The notes beneath the pieces are model-generated. The model saw nothing but the letters and a program-made list of their open reading frames with translations, did not search any database and had not been told where the DNA came from. Made by a program: the position numbers and the translations under genes. This document shows positions 1 through 10,819 of a DNA stretch of 64,000 bases, one piece after another (position 1 is the first letter of the stretch; every line of letters starts with the position of its first letter). The DNA lies in assembly GCA_011390165.1 (NCBI GenBank), contig JAABSV010000016.1, forward strand, positions 1 to 64,000, in the 5' to 3' direction. This DNA comes from Desulfobulbaceae bacterium (GTDB taxonomy: Bacteria > Desulfobacterota > Desulfobulbia > Desulfobulbales > Desulfocapsaceae).

Positions 1-47
1 GCTCCAGCTTGTATTTTTTGGCTTTTTTTGCACCTGTTGATGGCCTG

Positions 48-123
48 TGGTGGGCGGCACAGGGCTTGAACCTGTGACCCTCGGCTTGTAAGGCCGATGC
101 TCTCCCAGCTGAGCTAGCCGCCC
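48..123 (-). tRNA. tRNA-Val (anticodon TAC)
   Basis: Read on the minus strand this folds into a complete cloverleaf. The acceptor stem GGGCGGC pairs at the 3' end, the D arm is GCTCAGCTGGGAGAGC, and the anticodon loop is CTTACAA, giving TAC, which reads the Val codon GTA. The T loop is GTTCAAG-like and the CCA end is encoded. It lies downstream of lon on the same strand but has its own promoter. Confidence 0.95.
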
Positions 124-147
124 ATGGCCAAGCAAACGGTGATGGTC

Positions 148-176
148 TGTATACCAGCTTCACCCAGGCCCGTCAA
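148..176 (-). promoter_or_regulatory. sigma-70 promoter of tRNA-Val
   Basis: On the minus strand TTGACG and TATACA are separated by exactly 17 bases and end about 25 bases before the 5' end of tRNA-Val. Both boxes are near consensus. Confidence 0.75.
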
Positions 177-220
177 GAAAAAACATCGGCCCCGGGTAAT
201 CCCGCAACGAAATTATATTT

Positions 221-2632
221 TTACGATTCCGAGGGGATAGCGCTTTTCAGCAGGCTCTGGCCGGCAGCCACCGCCAGCGCCTTATCGAGTACCTCGTCCA
301 TATGGTTGACCATCTCGATGGCCAGTGGTTTACGGATTTTCAACGGCACATCCTGCAGCTGCCGTTCGTTGTCCTTGGGGATGAGGACATGGGTGATGTT
401 TCCCCGTTTGGCGGCCAGGAGTTTTTCGGTGAGGCCGCCAATGGGCAGGATCCGGCCGCGCAGGGTGATCTCGCCGGTCATCGCCAGCTGGTGCTTCACC
501 GGCACCTTGACCAGGGCGGAGACCAGGGTGGTGGCAATGGTGATTCCGGCGGAAGGGCCGTCTTTTGGGATCGCCCCTTCCGGCACATGGATGTGGATAT
601 CAAGCTTCTGATAAAAATCCTCCTCTAGGCCAAGCAGAGCGGCCCGGGAGCGGACGTAGCTGAGGGCGGCCCGGGCCGATTCCTGCATCACATCACCCAG
701 CTTGCCGGTGATGATCAGCTGGCCGGAACCGGTCATCAGGGTCGCCTCGATCTGCAGGAGCTCGCCGCCGACCTCGGTCCAGGCCAGGCCGGTGGCCAGA
801 CCGATCTCGTCGTGTTCTTCGGCCAGGCCGTAGCGGTACTTCGGGGTACCGAGAAACTTGATCGCCGACTGGGCGGTAAGACGATATTTTTTCCGGGGTT
901 GCTTCTTCTTCAGGCGTTGCCGGGCAATCTTGCGGCAGAGGCTGGCAATGATCCGCTCCAGACCACGCACCCCGGCCTCCTTGGTGTACCGCCTGATCAC
1001 CTCGAGAACGGCGCCATCGGTGAGCTGGATATCACCGCTTCTGAAACCGTTCTGTTCCAGCTGTTTGGGGATCAGGTAGCCCTCGGCGATCTTCAGCTTG
1101 TCTTCTTCGGTGTAGCCGCTGATCTGGATGATCTCCATCCGGTCCTGGAGCGGCACCGGAATGCCGTGCAGGTTGTTGGCGGTGGTGATGAAGAAGACCT
1201 CGGAGAGGTCGTAGTCGATATCCAGGTAGTGGTCGTTGAAGGCCACATTCTGTTCGGGGTCGAGCACTTCCAGCAGGGCCGAGGAGGGGTCGCCGCGAAA
1301 GTCCATCGACATCTTGTCCACCTCGTCCAGACAGAAGACCGGATTGGCCACCCCCACTTTCTGCATCGACTGGATGATCTTGCCGGGCATCGCGCCGATA
1401 TAGGTCCGCCGGTGGCCGCGGATCTCCGCCTCGTCACGGACCCCGCCGAGGGAGAGGCGGGCGAACTTGCGCCCCATCGCCCTGGCGATGGACTTGCAGA
1501 TCGATGTCTTGCCCACCCCAGGCGGCCCGACCAGACAGAGAATGGGTCCCTTGATCCGCTTCACCTGGGCCTGTACCGCCAGGTACTCGAGAATCCGTTC
1601 CTTGGTCTTGTCGAGGCCGTAGTGGTCCTCGTTGAGGATTTTTTCGGCTCGGTTGATATCGATCTTCGAACGGCTTTTTTTCTCCCAGGGCAGACTGACG
1701 ATGCAGTCGATATAGTTGCGGACCACCGTGGTCTCGGCCGACATCGGCGGCATGCTCTTCAGCTTCTTGAACTCCTTCAGGGCCTTTTCCCGGGCCACCG
1801 AAGGCATGCTCTTGCCCTTGATGGTCGCCTCAAGCTCACCCATCTCATCGAGGCCGTCCTCGTTCTGGCCCATCTCGGTCTGGATCTCCCGGACCTTCTC
1901 ACCGAGATAGTAGTCCCGCTGGGTCTTGCCCATCCGCGCCTTGACCTTGGCGTTGATGTTTTTTTCCAGTTCTGCCAGCTCGATCTCACGGTTGAGGATC
2001 GACAGCACCTTCTCCATCCTGGTGCTGAGCGGTTCGGTCTCGAGGATCTCCTGTTTCTCGTCGCTTTTGATCGGCAGGTGAGAACAGATGATATTGAGGA
2101 TTTTCAGCGGATTTTCAATAACTTTTAGGGAATTGATCACCTCCCGGGCGATCTTTTTGTTGCTGAGGGCAAACTCTTCGAAGAACCTCCGCAACTCCCG
2201 CTCGTAGGCCAACAGGGCGGGCGTCGGCGAGGTGTCGTCGGGCCGCTCCTCGACCTCGGCCTGCAGGAAGACCGGGTGCGGCACATAGCTGACCACCTTC
2301 GCCCGGGCCTTCCCCTCGACCAGGGCCTTGATTGTCCCATCGGGAAGGCGCAGCAACTGCATCACCGTTGCCAGGGTGCCGCAGGCATAGAGGTCACCCG
2401 GGTCCGGGTCCTCTACTCCCGACTTTTTCTGGGTCACCAGCAGGATATCGGTCTTCTTCTCCATGGCGTCTTCCAGCGCCTGGATCGACCGCTTCCGCCC
2501 AACCACCAGCGGTGCCACCATGTGGGGAAATATTACGATATCCCGCAACGGCATCAGGGGGTACAATTTTGTCACTGCCACTCTTTTACCAGCCTCTCTG
2601 TCCGTCGCCCGAATCGGGCCCGGATCAGGCAA
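221..2632 (-). CDS. lon: ATP-dependent protease Lon
   Basis: Cytoplasmic AAA+ serine protease that degrades misfolded and regulatory proteins. The 803 residues show the family order: N-terminal substrate domain (about 22-220), coiled segment, AAA+ module with Walker A GPPGVGKT near 369-376, and a C-terminal peptidase domain. The catalytic Ser694 lies in PKDGPSAG and Lys737 in GGLTEKLLA. The length matches bacterial Lon. The frame opens with TTG, overlapping the clpX stop by 8 bases; a GTG at codon 18, with GAGAGG 11 bases upstream, is an equally good start and fits the usual Lon N-terminus. It is the last gene of tig-clpP-clpX-lon, so co-expression with Clp is likely. Confidence 0.97.
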   Translation of the reverse strand: MPDPGPIRATDREAGKRVAVTKLYPLMPLRDIVIFPHMVAPLVVGRKRSIQALEDAMEKKTDILLVTQKKSGVEDPDPGDLYACGTLATVMQLLRLPDGTIKALVEGKARAKVVSYVPHPVFLQAEVEERPDDTSPTPALLAYERELRRFFEEFALSNKKIAREVINSLKVIENPLKILNIICSHLPIKSDEKQEILETEPLSTRMEKVLSILNREIELAELEKNINAKVKARMGKTQRDYYLGEKVREIQTEMGQNEDGLDEMGELEATIKGKSMPSVAREKALKEFKKLKSMPPMSAETTVVRNYIDCIVSLPWEKKSRSKIDINRAEKILNEDHYGLDKTKERILEYLAVQAQVKRIKGPILCLVGPPGVGKTSICKSIARAMGRKFARLSLGGVRDEAEIRGHRRTYIGAMPGKIIQSMQKVGVANPVFCLDEVDKMSMDFRGDPSSALLEVLDPEQNVAFNDHYLDIDYDLSEVFFITTANNLHGIPVPLQDRMEIIQISGYTEEDKLKIAEGYLIPKQLEQNGFRSGDIQLTDGAVLEVIRRYTKEAGVRGLERIIASLCRKIARQRLKKKQPRKKYRLTAQSAIKFLGTPKYRYGLAEEHDEIGLATGLAWTEVGGELLQIEATLMTGSGQLIITGKLGDVMQESARAALSYVRSRAALLGLEEDFYQKLDIHIHVPEGAIPKDGPSAGITIATTLVSALVKVPVKHQLAMTGEITLRGRILPIGGLTEKLLAAKRGNITHVLIPKDNERQLQDVPLKIRKPLAIEMVNHMDEVLDKALAVAAGQSLLKSAIPSES

Positions 2633-3893
2633 TTTTCAATTTTTCCTCGGGCTTACTGTGGTACAGCACCACCGGATAGTCGCCCTGTGTGATCACCTCT
2701 TCGCTGATCACACACTCCTGCACCCCCTCGCGGGAGGGCAGGTCGTACATCACATCGAGCATCGCCTCCTCAAGCACCGAACGGAGCCCTCGGGCACCAG
2801 ACTTGCGCTTCAAGGCCTTTTTGGCGACGGCGATCAGCGCCCCTTCGGTGAAGCGCAGGCTGATCCCGTCAAACTCGAAGAGCTTCTGGTACTGCCGGGT
2901 GAGGGCGTTTTTCGGTTCTTTGAGAATCCGCACCAGGTCCTCTTCGACCAGCTCCTCCATGGTGGCGATCACCGGCAGCCGCCCCACCAGTTCCGGAATC
3001 AGCCCGAACTTGAGCAGATCCTCGGGCTGCACCATCTTCAGCAGCTCGCCGATCTTCTTCTTTTCGTCACCGGTCACCCGGGCACCAAAACCAATGGATT
3101 TCGAGCCCTGCCGGCGGCTCACCACCGCGTCGAGGCCGACAAAGGCACCGCCGCAGATGAAGAGAATGTTGGTGGTATCGATCTGCACCAGTTCCTGCTG
3201 CGGGTGCTTGCGGCCACCCTTGGGTGGCACCGAGGCATTGGTCCCCTCGATGATCTTCAGCAGGGCCTGCTGCACCCCCTCGCCGGAGACATCGCGGGTC
3301 AGCGAAGGGCTGTCCGACTTACGGGCGATCTTATCGATTTCATCGATATAGATGATCCCCCGCTGGGCCCGCTCGACATCGTAGTCGGAGGCCTGAAGGA
3401 GGCTGACCAGGATATTCTCGACATCCTCGCCGACATAGCCGGCCTCGGTGAGAGTAGTGGCATCGGCCATGCAGAAGGGCACGTTGAGTATCCGGGCCAG
3501 GGTCTGGGCGACCAGGGTCTTGCCGGAGCCGGTGGGGCCGATGAGGATGATGTTGGATTTCTGCAGTTCGACATAGTCGTCGTCCTGCGGGGCGTCGATT
3601 CGCTTGTAGTGGTTATGCACCGCCACCGAGAGCACCTTCTTGGCAAACTCCTGACCGATCACGTAATCGTCGAGGTGGGCCTTGATCTGCGCCGGCTTCA
3701 GGGCAACGGTGGTCTCCACCCGTTCGGCCTGGTCGGTGGAGTCGTCCTTGTCGAGGATGATCTCGTTACAGAGTTCTATGCACTCGTCACAGATAAAGAC
3801 ATCCGGCCCGGCGATGAGCTTTTCCACCTCATCCTGATTCTTGCCGCAAAAGGAGCAACGGCACTCAGGCCCGCTGTTGTTGGCATCATCCAT
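2625..3893 (-). CDS. clpX: ClpX, ATPase subunit of the ClpXP protease
   Basis: Unfoldase that recognises substrates and feeds them to ClpP. The N-terminal zinc-binding domain has Cys13, Cys16, Cys35 and Cys38 (C-x2-C...C-x2-C). Walker A is GPTGSGKT at 119-126 and Walker B is in [10 protein letters not shown]. The length of 422 residues is normal for the family. It starts 2 bases after the clpP stop and its end overlaps the lon frame, indicating one transcript. GAGG lies about 10 bases before the ATG. Confidence 0.98.
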   Translation of the reverse strand: MDDANNSGPECRCSFCGKNQDEVEKLIAGPDVFICDECIELCNEIILDKDDSTDQAERVETTVALKPAQIKAHLDDYVIGQEFAKKVLSVAVHNHYKRIDAPQDDDYVELQKSNIILIGPTGSGKTLVAQTLARILNVPFCMADATTLTEAGYVGEDVENILVSLLQASDYDVERAQRGIIYIDEIDKIARKSDSPSLTRDVSGEGVQQALLKIIEGTNASVPPKGGRKHPQQELVQIDTTNILFICGGAFVGLDAVVSRRQGSKSIGFGARVTGDEKKKIGELLKMVQPEDLLKFGLIPELVGRLPVIATMEELVEEDLVRILKEPKNALTRQYQKLFEFDGISLRFTEGALIAVAKKALKRKSGARGLRSVLEEAMLDVMYDLPSREGVQECVISEEVITQGDYPVVLYHSKPEEKLKIA

Positions 3894-3895
3894 TG

Positions 3896-4498
3896 CTAGG
3901 AAACCTCAGCTAGTTCTTCCCGGTTTACCAGGACCCGATCAACAATGCCGTACTCCTTGGCCTCGGCGGCACTCATGAAGTAGTCCCTTTCGGTGTCGCG
4001 CCCAATCCGCTCCAGGGGCTGGCCACTGTGCCGGGCCAGCAGGCGGTTGAGATCCTCTTTCAGACGGAGAATCTCCCGGGCCTGGATATCGATATCGGTG
4101 GCCTGCCCCTGAAAGCCACCCATGGGCTGGTGGATCATGATCCGGGCGTTGGGCAGGGCGTAGCGCTTGCCCTGGGCACCGGCGGCGAGAAGAAAGGCCC
4201 CCATCGAGGCGGCCTGGCCCATGCAGAGGGTGGCGATGTCGCATTTGACATACTGCATGGTGTCGTAGATGGCCAGACCGGCACTTACCGAACCGCCGGG
4301 GGAGTTGATGTAAAAGGTGATGTCCTTGTCCGGGTCTTCCGCCTCGAGAAAGAGGAGCTGGGCAACGATCACGTTGGCCACCTCATCGTGCACGCTCGAA
4401 CCGAGGAAGACGATCCTTTCCTTCAGCAGGCGAGAGTAAATATCGTACGCCCGTTCGCCACGGGGGCTCTGCTCCACCACCATCGGTACCAGATTCAT
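3896..4498 (-). CDS. clpP: ClpP protease proteolytic subunit
   Basis: Serine peptidase that forms the tetradecameric barrel of ClpXP. From the ATG chosen here the protein has 200 residues, with the triad Ser98 (GQAASMG), His123 (MIHQP) and Asp172 (GRDTERD). An in-frame extension of 13 codons runs upstream to 4537, but the start at 4498 has AGGAG at proper spacing and gives the conserved N-terminus MNLVPMVVE, so it was preferred. Next in the operon is clpX. A 148-base gap separates it from tig, so an internal promoter is possible. Confidence 0.97.
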   Translation of the reverse strand: MNLVPMVVEQSPRGERAYDIYSRLLKERIVFLGSSVHDEVANVIVAQLLFLEAEDPDKDITFYINSPGGSVSAGLAIYDTMQYVKCDIATLCMGQAASMGAFLLAAGAQGKRYALPNARIMIHQPMGGFQGQATDIDIQAREILRLKEDLNRLLARHSGQPLERIGRDTERDYFMSAAEAKEYGIVDRVLVNREELAEVS

Positions 4499-4646
4499 AT
4501 CCGCCACTCCTAGAAACGAGGCGACTGCAAAAGGCATTGCTCCTCATGCAGTCGCTCAGGGTAAACAGCCATTTATGCCCGTTCCGGCCGCCGGGCCAGC
4601 GGGATACGCTCACTATAAGGTTTTTCCCGGCCCAGGCAAGCAGGTA

Positions 4647-5969
4647 TCAGCTTTCGCTCCCCGCCTCACCGTCATCGGCCACCGGTGCCGGCTCGATAAA
4701 AACAGTCTGCTCACGGAGGAAGGTGAGAATCTTTTCGTTGAGCAGCTCGTTGACGAAGGGGAGGATATCTTCCCGCTTGCGGAAGTGCTCCTTCACCTTG
4801 GCCACCGGCATATTGTACATGGTGGCGATCCGCTGGAAGCCCCTCTCCATGTCCTCTTCTTCCACCTTGATCTCTTCGACCTCGCCGATCTTCTTCAGGA
4901 TGAAGTCGCCCCGCACCCGTTTTTCGGCAATGGGCTCCTTGTCCTGGGCAAGCTTTTCCCGGCTGATGCCGGCCGCCTCAAGGCTCAGGCCACTCTGCTC
5001 CAGCTGCTCGACGGTCTGTTTGACCATCTGCTCGATTTCGTAGGCCACCAGCCGCTTTGGCACCGGGAAATCGTGGTTGTCGAGGAGTTTCTGCATGATC
5101 CGGTCGGTGACGGCGCCGGCTGCCCGCTCTTCCTGCTGCCCTTTGAGCCGGGCGCGAATCGAGTCCTTCAGTTCCGCCAGGGTGGTGAACTCCTCGCCGA
5201 CATCCTTAGCAAACTCATCGTCGAACTCGACCAGGACCCGCTCCTTGATATCCCTGACCACGGTGCGGAACTCGATCTTTTTCCCTTTCAGGATCGGGTT
5301 GGGGTGGTTTGCCGGGAAATCGACCTCGTGGCTCCCCTCCTCGTTCAGCTGCATCCCCACCAGCCGCTCCTCGAATTCGGCACCCATCCGGCCGGAACCG
5401 ACATCCACCGAGTAGTTGTCGTTGTGCACCGAGGGCATCGCCTCACCATTGTGGTAGCCCTGGAAGTCGACTGTCACCACATCGTCCTGCTGCACCGGAC
5501 GGTCGGTGACCGAGCGGAGCGCGGCCATGTTGCGGCGCATCTCCACGAGTTCCCTGTCGATATCCTCGTCATTCACCACGATCGGCTCTTTTTCCACCTC
5601 CAGCCCCTTGTAGACATTGAGGGAGAATTCCGGGCGGACGTCTACTTCGGCAACATAGGTGTAGGTGCCGTCCTCGTTGTAGCGCACCGAGGTGATTTCG
5701 GGATGGACGATGGGGTCGACCTTTTCCTTTTCGACCACGTCGAAATAGGTGTCCTGCACCAGTTTCTCACCCACCTCCCCTTCCACCTGCTGCTTGTAGT
5801 GTTTGACGATCACCGCCCGGGGGACCTTGCCACGACGGAACCCTTTCAGTTTCACATCTTTCTTCAACTTGTCATAGGCTGCGTCGAGTTTGCCCTGAAC
5901 GTCTTCCGCCGGCAGAGTCACGGTGATTTTTCTGGTGAGGGTACCGGTTTCTTCTACTTGTACATCCAT
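4647..5969 (-). CDS. tig: trigger factor, ribosome-associated chaperone and prolyl isomerase
   Basis: Binds nascent chains at the ribosomal exit tunnel. The 440-residue product begins MDVQVEETGTL and carries the ribosome-binding signature GFRRGKVPR at about residues 36-44. A central FKBP-type segment follows (around VTVDFQGYHNGE) and then the long helical C-terminal domain. The frame is open 52 codons further upstream, but ATG 5969 has AAAGGA at good spacing and gives the standard N-terminus. It heads the tig-clpP-clpX-lon cluster. Confidence 0.96.
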   Translation of the reverse strand: MDVQVEETGTLTRKITVTLPAEDVQGKLDAAYDKLKKDVKLKGFRRGKVPRAVIVKHYKQQVEGEVGEKLVQDTYFDVVEKEKVDPIVHPEITSVRYNEDGTYTYVAEVDVRPEFSLNVYKGLEVEKEPIVVNDEDIDRELVEMRRNMAALRSVTDRPVQQDDVVTVDFQGYHNGEAMPSVHNDNYSVDVGSGRMGAEFEERLVGMQLNEEGSHEVDFPANHPNPILKGKKIEFRTVVRDIKERVLVEFDDEFAKDVGEEFTTLAELKDSIRARLKGQQEERAAGAVTDRIMQKLLDNHDFPVPKRLVAYEIEQMVKQTVEQLEQSGLSLEAAGISREKLAQDKEPIAEKRVRGDFILKKIGEVEEIKVEEEDMERGFQRIATMYNMPVAKVKEHFRKREDILPFVNELLNEKILTFLREQTVFIEPAPVADDGEAGSES

Positions 5970-6032
5970 TGAGTTGCCGTCCTTTCTGTAAAATGGTATC
6001 GAATACACCTGACATGGCCGCCTGTCCTGCTC

Positions 6033-6053
6033 GGGCGCCGCTGCGCGGCGCCC
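6033..6053 (-). other. perfect 9-bp GC hairpin between tRNA-Leu and tig
   Basis: GGGCGCCGC and GCGGCGCCC enclose a 3-base loop. In the minus direction it lies after tRNA-Leu and before tig. No T tract follows, so it is not a canonical terminator; it could stabilise or process the tRNA 3' trailer or the tig leader. Confidence 0.5.
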
Positions 6054-6157
6054 GCCGTACCGCACCCCGTCGGGGAGCGGCAGCGGCCACAGGCCATGGC
6101 ATTCTTGGCAGCTTGCCGCCGTCAAGCTTGCGGTGTGGTTGGTCGCGCTGTGGCAAG

Positions 6158-6242
<85 letters not shown>

Positions 6243-6257
6243 GGTGACAATCGGCCG

Positions 6258-6286
6258 ATACTAATTCACCTCGGCGCGGCCGTCAA
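6258..6286 (-). promoter_or_regulatory. sigma-70 promoter of tRNA-Leu (TAG)
   Basis: On the minus strand TTGACG and TAGTAT are separated by 17 bases and end 15 bases upstream of the tRNA 5' end. Spacing and sequence resemble the tRNA-Val promoter at the window start. Confidence 0.7.
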
Positions 6287-6517
6287 GACCGCAGCCGCGA
6301 ATCGCCCCGGCGTGCCCAAAAAGATGCTATCAATACCATCTTACGCCGCTTTTTACCAGCCATTTCTCCCCTTGCCGGTTGATTTCGGCAGCTCTTACCG
6401 GGGGCGGCAGGCGACACCGGACTGCTTGCCAAAAACCGGCGGAATGGCTATGGTAGGGGCGTCCGGAAAGGCCGGAATAGCCACCCCTTACTTTTCCCTT
6501 CTGCCCATGAGGTTTTC

Positions 6518-7390
6518 ATGAAACGTTTGCAATTTTTCACCGGCTGCCTGCTGGCCACCCTTCTCGCCACAGCCGGCAACGTTTTGGCCGTCGGCGAATC
6601 CGGCCAGAACGAGCGAATTGAGTGGCAGCGGGTGGCAAACTGGACCATCGGCGCCACCGCCCGTTCCATGGTCCACTCCCTCGACGGCAAGTACATCTTT
6701 ATCCTTACCGACCGGCAGCAGGTGGAGGTGTACAACAGCCAGGGTCAGCTCCAGGGCAGTATCCCGGTGGAGGCCGGTGTTGCCGCCATCGACATCGCCC
6801 CCCAAGGGGAACTCCTCTACCTCATTGACAACGACCAGAAGAGTTTCACCGCTGTCGCCATCTCCTTCGTGGTTCAAGTTGACACCAATGGCGCGCCGAT
6901 ACTCGGCCCGGCCGACGCCCCTGTGCGTATGGTGCTGTTCACCGACTTCGAGTGCCCCTATTGCCGCAATATCGGCCCTCTGATCGAACAGGTGCTGCAC
7001 CGAAACCCAAAGACGGTGAATCTGGTCTTTAAAAACATGCCGCTGAAATTCCACAAAATGGCCGAACCAAGCGCCCGTGCCGCCCTCGCCGCCCACGAAC
7101 AGGGAAAATTCTGGGAATACCATGACCGCCTCTTTGCCGCCAGCAAACTGACCGATGAACTGCTGACCAGGACCGCCAGCGAGCTTGGTCTTGATATGGC
7201 GCGCTTCGAACAGGATATGGCCTCACCCACCATCCGGGCAAAAATCCAGAAGGATCTTATCGATGCCCAGAAGGCCGGAGTGACCGGTACCCCGACGATC
7301 TTCATCAACGGCCGGGTACCGAAACAGCGGAGTGTGGAGGGCTTTCAGGCAATAATAGACGACGAGTTGACTAAACTTGGTAAAAAATAA
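6518..7390 (+). CDS. secreted DsbA-family thiol-disulfide oxidoreductase
   Basis: A signal peptide (about residues 1-24, hydrophobic and ending NVLA) sends the 290-residue protein to the periplasm. Residues 35-115 form an unassigned N-terminal region. From about 125 the protein is a DsbA/DsbG-like thioredoxin fold with active site FECPYC (Cys146, Cys149) and the cis-proline segment TGTP (Pro259). A likely role is thiol exchange or chaperone action on exported proteins; the many c-type hemes encoded nearby need reduced Cys pairs, which is a plausible but unproven link. The next gene, phoH, begins only 7 bases after the stop. Confidence 0.88.
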   Translation: MKRLQFFTGCLLATLLATAGNVLAVGESGQNERIEWQRVANWTIGATARSMVHSLDGKYIFILTDRQQVEVYNSQGQLQGSIPVEAGVAAIDIAPQGELLYLIDNDQKSFTAVAISFVVQVDTNGAPILGPADAPVRMVLFTDFECPYCRNIGPLIEQVLHRNPKTVNLVFKNMPLKFHKMAEPSARAALAAHEQGKFWEYHDRLFAASKLTDELLTRTASELGLDMARFEQDMASPTIRAKIQKDLIDAQKAGVTGTPTIFINGRVPKQRSVEGFQAIIDDELTKLGKK

Positions 7391-7397
7391 CCAGGCC

Positions 7398-8363
<966 letters not shown>

Positions 8364-8400
8364 ATGGCGTCGGGACCGGAGAGTAGAGGGAGACAGAACC

Positions 8401-9624
8401 GTGCCCACCGCTTTCAGCTGCCAATACCCACCCGGACTACAGGCCGATGTCGGCCGGCGCCTGCAGAAAGAGGCAAACTGGCTGCTCCGCGAGTGCGGGG
8501 TGGCCGACCACCACCTGGCAGTCCGGCTGGTCGACGATGCCGAAATGAGCCGGCTGAACGGCCTCTACCGACACCAGGCAAAACCCACCAACGTCCTGGC
8601 CTTTCCCCTTGTCGACTGGGCCGACAGCGCCGCCGGCAACGCCGATGCCACCGCCACCCTGGCCGGTCTGCCGCTGCGGGAACTGGGTGATATCGTCATC
8701 TCCACTGATACCGCCCGGCGTGAGGCTGCCGAGTTGGGGGAGAACCCTGGCCGGCGGCTGAGCCGGCTGCTGACCCATGGCCTGCTCCACCTGCTCGGCT
8801 ACGACCACGAGCGTTCAAGGGAAGATGAGGAGGAGATGCTCGGCAGGGAAGAGGCCCTGCTGGGCCGACTGAACCAGTACCGGAGAACCATGATGACCAC
8901 ACTTGCCGTCAACGTCGACCACATCGCCACTATCCGCCAGGCCCGGGGAGGGCGGGAACCGGATCCGGTGGCCGCCGCCGCGATCTGCGAACTCGCCGGG
9001 GCCGCCGGCATCGTCGTCCACCTGCGTGAAGACCGCCGCCACATCCAGGACCGGGATGTCCACCTCCTCCGCCAGACCATCAAGAGCCGCTTGAATCTCG
9101 AGATGGGGGCGAACCGGGAGATTATCGCCATCGCCCTCGATCTGCAGCCGGATATTGTCACCCTGGTGCCGGAAAAAAGGGAAGAGCTCACCACCGAGGG
9201 CGGCCTTGATGTCGCTGGACAGAAAAAGAAGATTGGCAAGGTGGTTGAGAAGATGGGCAAGGCAGGCATCCCGGTGTCGATCTTCGCCGACCCGGAGGAA
9301 GGGCAACTGCGTGCGGCCAGGGACATCGGCGCGACCTTTGTCGAACTGCACACCGGCCACTACAGTGATGCCGGCAATGAAGAGGGACAGCTGCACGAGC
9401 TGCGGCTCATTGCCGAGGCGGCCCGGATGGCCGGCGAACTCGGTCTGCGGGTCTACGCCGGCCACGGTCTCAACTACCGCAACACCGCCGCGGTCGCCGC
9501 CCTGGAGGGTATCGAGGAACTCTCCATCGGCCATGCCATCATCGCCCACGCCGCCTTCGTCGGCCTCGACCAGGCGGTCCGCGAGATGCTGGCCATCGTC
9601 CGCCACGGCTCACTGAGCCTCTGA
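8401..9624 (+). CDS. ybeY-pdxJ: YbeY endoribonuclease fused in frame to PdxJ pyridoxine 5'-phosphate synthase
   Basis: One uninterrupted 407-codon frame holds two complete enzymes. Codons 1 to about 163 are YbeY, a zinc RNase for 16S rRNA 3' maturation, with the metal motif [11 protein letters not shown]. From codon 164 ([14 protein letters not shown]) the frame is PdxJ, a TIM barrel that makes pyridoxine 5'-phosphate in the DXP-dependent B6 route, with [14 protein letters not shown] at the start and ELHTGHY near the end. GTG 8401 is chosen because AGGGAG precedes it at about 10 bases. No stop codon separates the parts. The sequence CGGAGAACC just before the two ATGs at 8890/8893 could let PdxJ also be translated separately. 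phoH precedes it. Confidence 0.9.
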   Translation: MPTAFSCQYPPGLQADVGRRLQKEANWLLRECGVADHHLAVRLVDDAEMSRLNGLYRHQAKPTNVLAFPLVDWADSAAGNADATATLAGLPLRELGDIVISTDTARREAAELGENPGRRLSRLLTHGLLHLLGYDHERSREDEEEMLGREEALLGRLNQYRRTMMTTLAVNVDHIATIRQARGGREPDPVAAAAICELAGAAGIVVHLREDRRHIQDRDVHLLRQTIKSRLNLEMGANREIIAIALDLQPDIVTLVPEKREELTTEGGLDVAGQKKKIGKVVEKMGKAGIPVSIFADPEEGQLRAARDIGATFVELHTGHYSDAGNEEGQLHELRLIAEAARMAGELGLRVYAGHGLNYRNTAAVAALEGIEELSIGHAIIAHAAFVGLDQAVREMLAIVRHGSLSL

Positions 9625-9689
9625 GCCAGCACAGGGCAGCCGGTACAGGGCGGTCACAGCCATCCCGGCGCTGACCGCCTGCTTGGCAA

Positions 9690-9719
9690 TTGACAAGGAC
9701 AAAACCGGTATGGTAGAGT
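9690..9719 (+). promoter_or_regulatory. sigma-70 promoter of tRNA-Leu (TAA)
   Basis: TTGACA (9690-9695) and TAGAGT (9714-9719) are 18 bases apart and end 10 bases before the tRNA 5' end. Confidence 0.55.
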
Positions 9720-9729
9720 CGGCGGCAGT

Positions 9730-9818
9730 GCCTGGATGGCGGAATTGGTAGACGCCCGAGACTTAAAATCTCGTGGGCCCTCGTGCCCGTGCGAGTTCGA
9801 TCCTCGCTCTAGGCACCA
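9730..9818 (+). tRNA. tRNA-Leu (anticodon TAA)
   Basis: Class II tRNA with a long variable arm. The acceptor GCCTGGA pairs with TCTAGGC (one G-T). The anticodon loop CTTAAAA gives TAA (codon TTA). The T arm is GCGAGTTCGATCCTCGC and CCA is encoded. Confidence 0.95.
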
Positions 9819-9923
9819 CCGAGCACTCTCCCTATAGCCCATTTTCCATTTGGCCGGCGCAGTTGTCCCCACCGCCGGCTTCGACGTTGCCGGGCTTCTG
9901 GGTTATGGGCAGCATCCTGAGCA

Positions 9924-10028
9924 GCCCTTTTTGGGGTGCCCTATTTGGGGTGCCCTATTTGGGATGGCCCTATTTGGGATGGCCCTTTTAAGATTGCCCT
10001 TTTGGCTGAGCCTTTTGGCGTTAGTCTT
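9924..10028 (+). repeat. degenerate 14-15 bp tandem repeat, about seven units
   Basis: Units of the form TTTGGGGTGCCCTA run head to tail and decay towards the right (TTTGGGATGGCCCTA, TTAAGATTGCCCT, TTGGCTGAGCCTT). The array sits in the 322-base gene-free stretch between tRNA-Leu and the aldolase-like gene. Open frames cross it on both strands but show no family features, so I treat it as non-coding. The rest of the gap (10030-10140) is A/T-rich. Confidence 0.75.
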
Positions 10029-10140
10029 TTCGGGTTTTCGGGTGGCAATCCGCATAACCTTCTGAAAAAAATAGAAAAAAACTTCGAAATCTATTTTGTA
10101 AGCCATTTGCAAGTTATTTTGCAAGCAAATTGAAAAGGGA

Positions 10141-10773
10141 ATGCCCCGGCACTGCGCCCAAGGGCGAAGAAAGGGCATGGAAGAGTACCAAGGGCTCAAG
10201 TTTTCCTGCCGACAGAGCCGGATGGCCCTGCCCGACGACCTTCGGCTCCCCCGCCTTAACCACTGGGCCTGGCTCTTCGCCCAGCTCGGACTTGCCCCCG
10301 CCCATCCCGCTGGTGCCTACGGTAATCTCTCCTGCCGGAGCGAGGCCGACTCTTTTCTGATCACCCGGGCCGGAATGGCCCCGGCTGCCGACTTCATCCC
10401 GGACAACTTCTGCCAGATTCAGGGTTTCGACCAGGCGGACAGCTCTTTTCTCTACGCGGGCAAGCACCCCCCCTCATCGGAGAGCTACCTCCACTACCGG
10501 CTCTACCAAGCCCTGCCGGCCACCGCCGCCATCTTCCACGGCCACTGCCCCCTCTTCCATGAATTTGCCTCGGCCCTGGACATTCCTGAAACTGCCGCCT
10601 TCCACCCCTACGGCACCAGAGAGCTGGCCGAGTCCGCCCTCACCTTGGTGGCAGAGTGCCGGCCTCACTTCTTTCTCCTCCGCGAACACGGTTTTGTCGC
10701 CCTGGGCGACGATGTCGACACCGCCGGCCGGCTGACCCTTGACTGGCTCGGCAGACTTCTTAAACTACTCTGA
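10141..10773 (+). CDS. class II aldolase/adducin-like protein
   Basis: The 210-residue protein resembles the class II aldolase/adducin head fold, a zinc enzyme family acting on sugar phosphates. Possible zinc ligands are the histidines of IFHGHCPLFH and of LREHGFVALG near the C-terminus; the latter is the typical family ending. The substrate cannot be inferred. ATG 10141 and ATG 10177 (beginning MEEYQGLKF) are both preceded by purine-rich sequence; the second may be the true start. It stands alone between a tRNA and a secreted-protein gene. Confidence 0.65.
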   Translation: MPRHCAQGRRKGMEEYQGLKFSCRQSRMALPDDLRLPRLNHWAWLFAQLGLAPAHPAGAYGNLSCRSEADSFLITRAGMAPAADFIPDNFCQIQGFDQADSSFLYAGKHPPSSESYLHYRLYQALPATAAIFHGHCPLFHEFASALDIPETAAFHPYGTRELAESALTLVAECRPHFFLLREHGFVALGDDVDTAGRLTLDWLGRLLKLL

Positions 10774-10819
10774 CCGACGGCCTTTTTCTTTCTCAGCAAC
10801 CATCTCCGGAGGAGCAAAT

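Noticed and set aside
812-2128. 438-codon plus-strand open frame opposite lon
   Set aside because: It is antisense to lon, which has all its catalytic motifs. Long shadow frames are expected in GC-rich genes.
4575-5972. 465-codon plus-strand open frame opposite the trigger factor gene
   Set aside because: It has no domain features and mirrors the codon structure of tig on the other strand.
9850-10065. 71-codon frame across the tandem repeat (Gly-Met-Ala-Leu-Phe units)
   Set aside because: The peptide pattern follows from the DNA repeat; no start site or homology supports translation.
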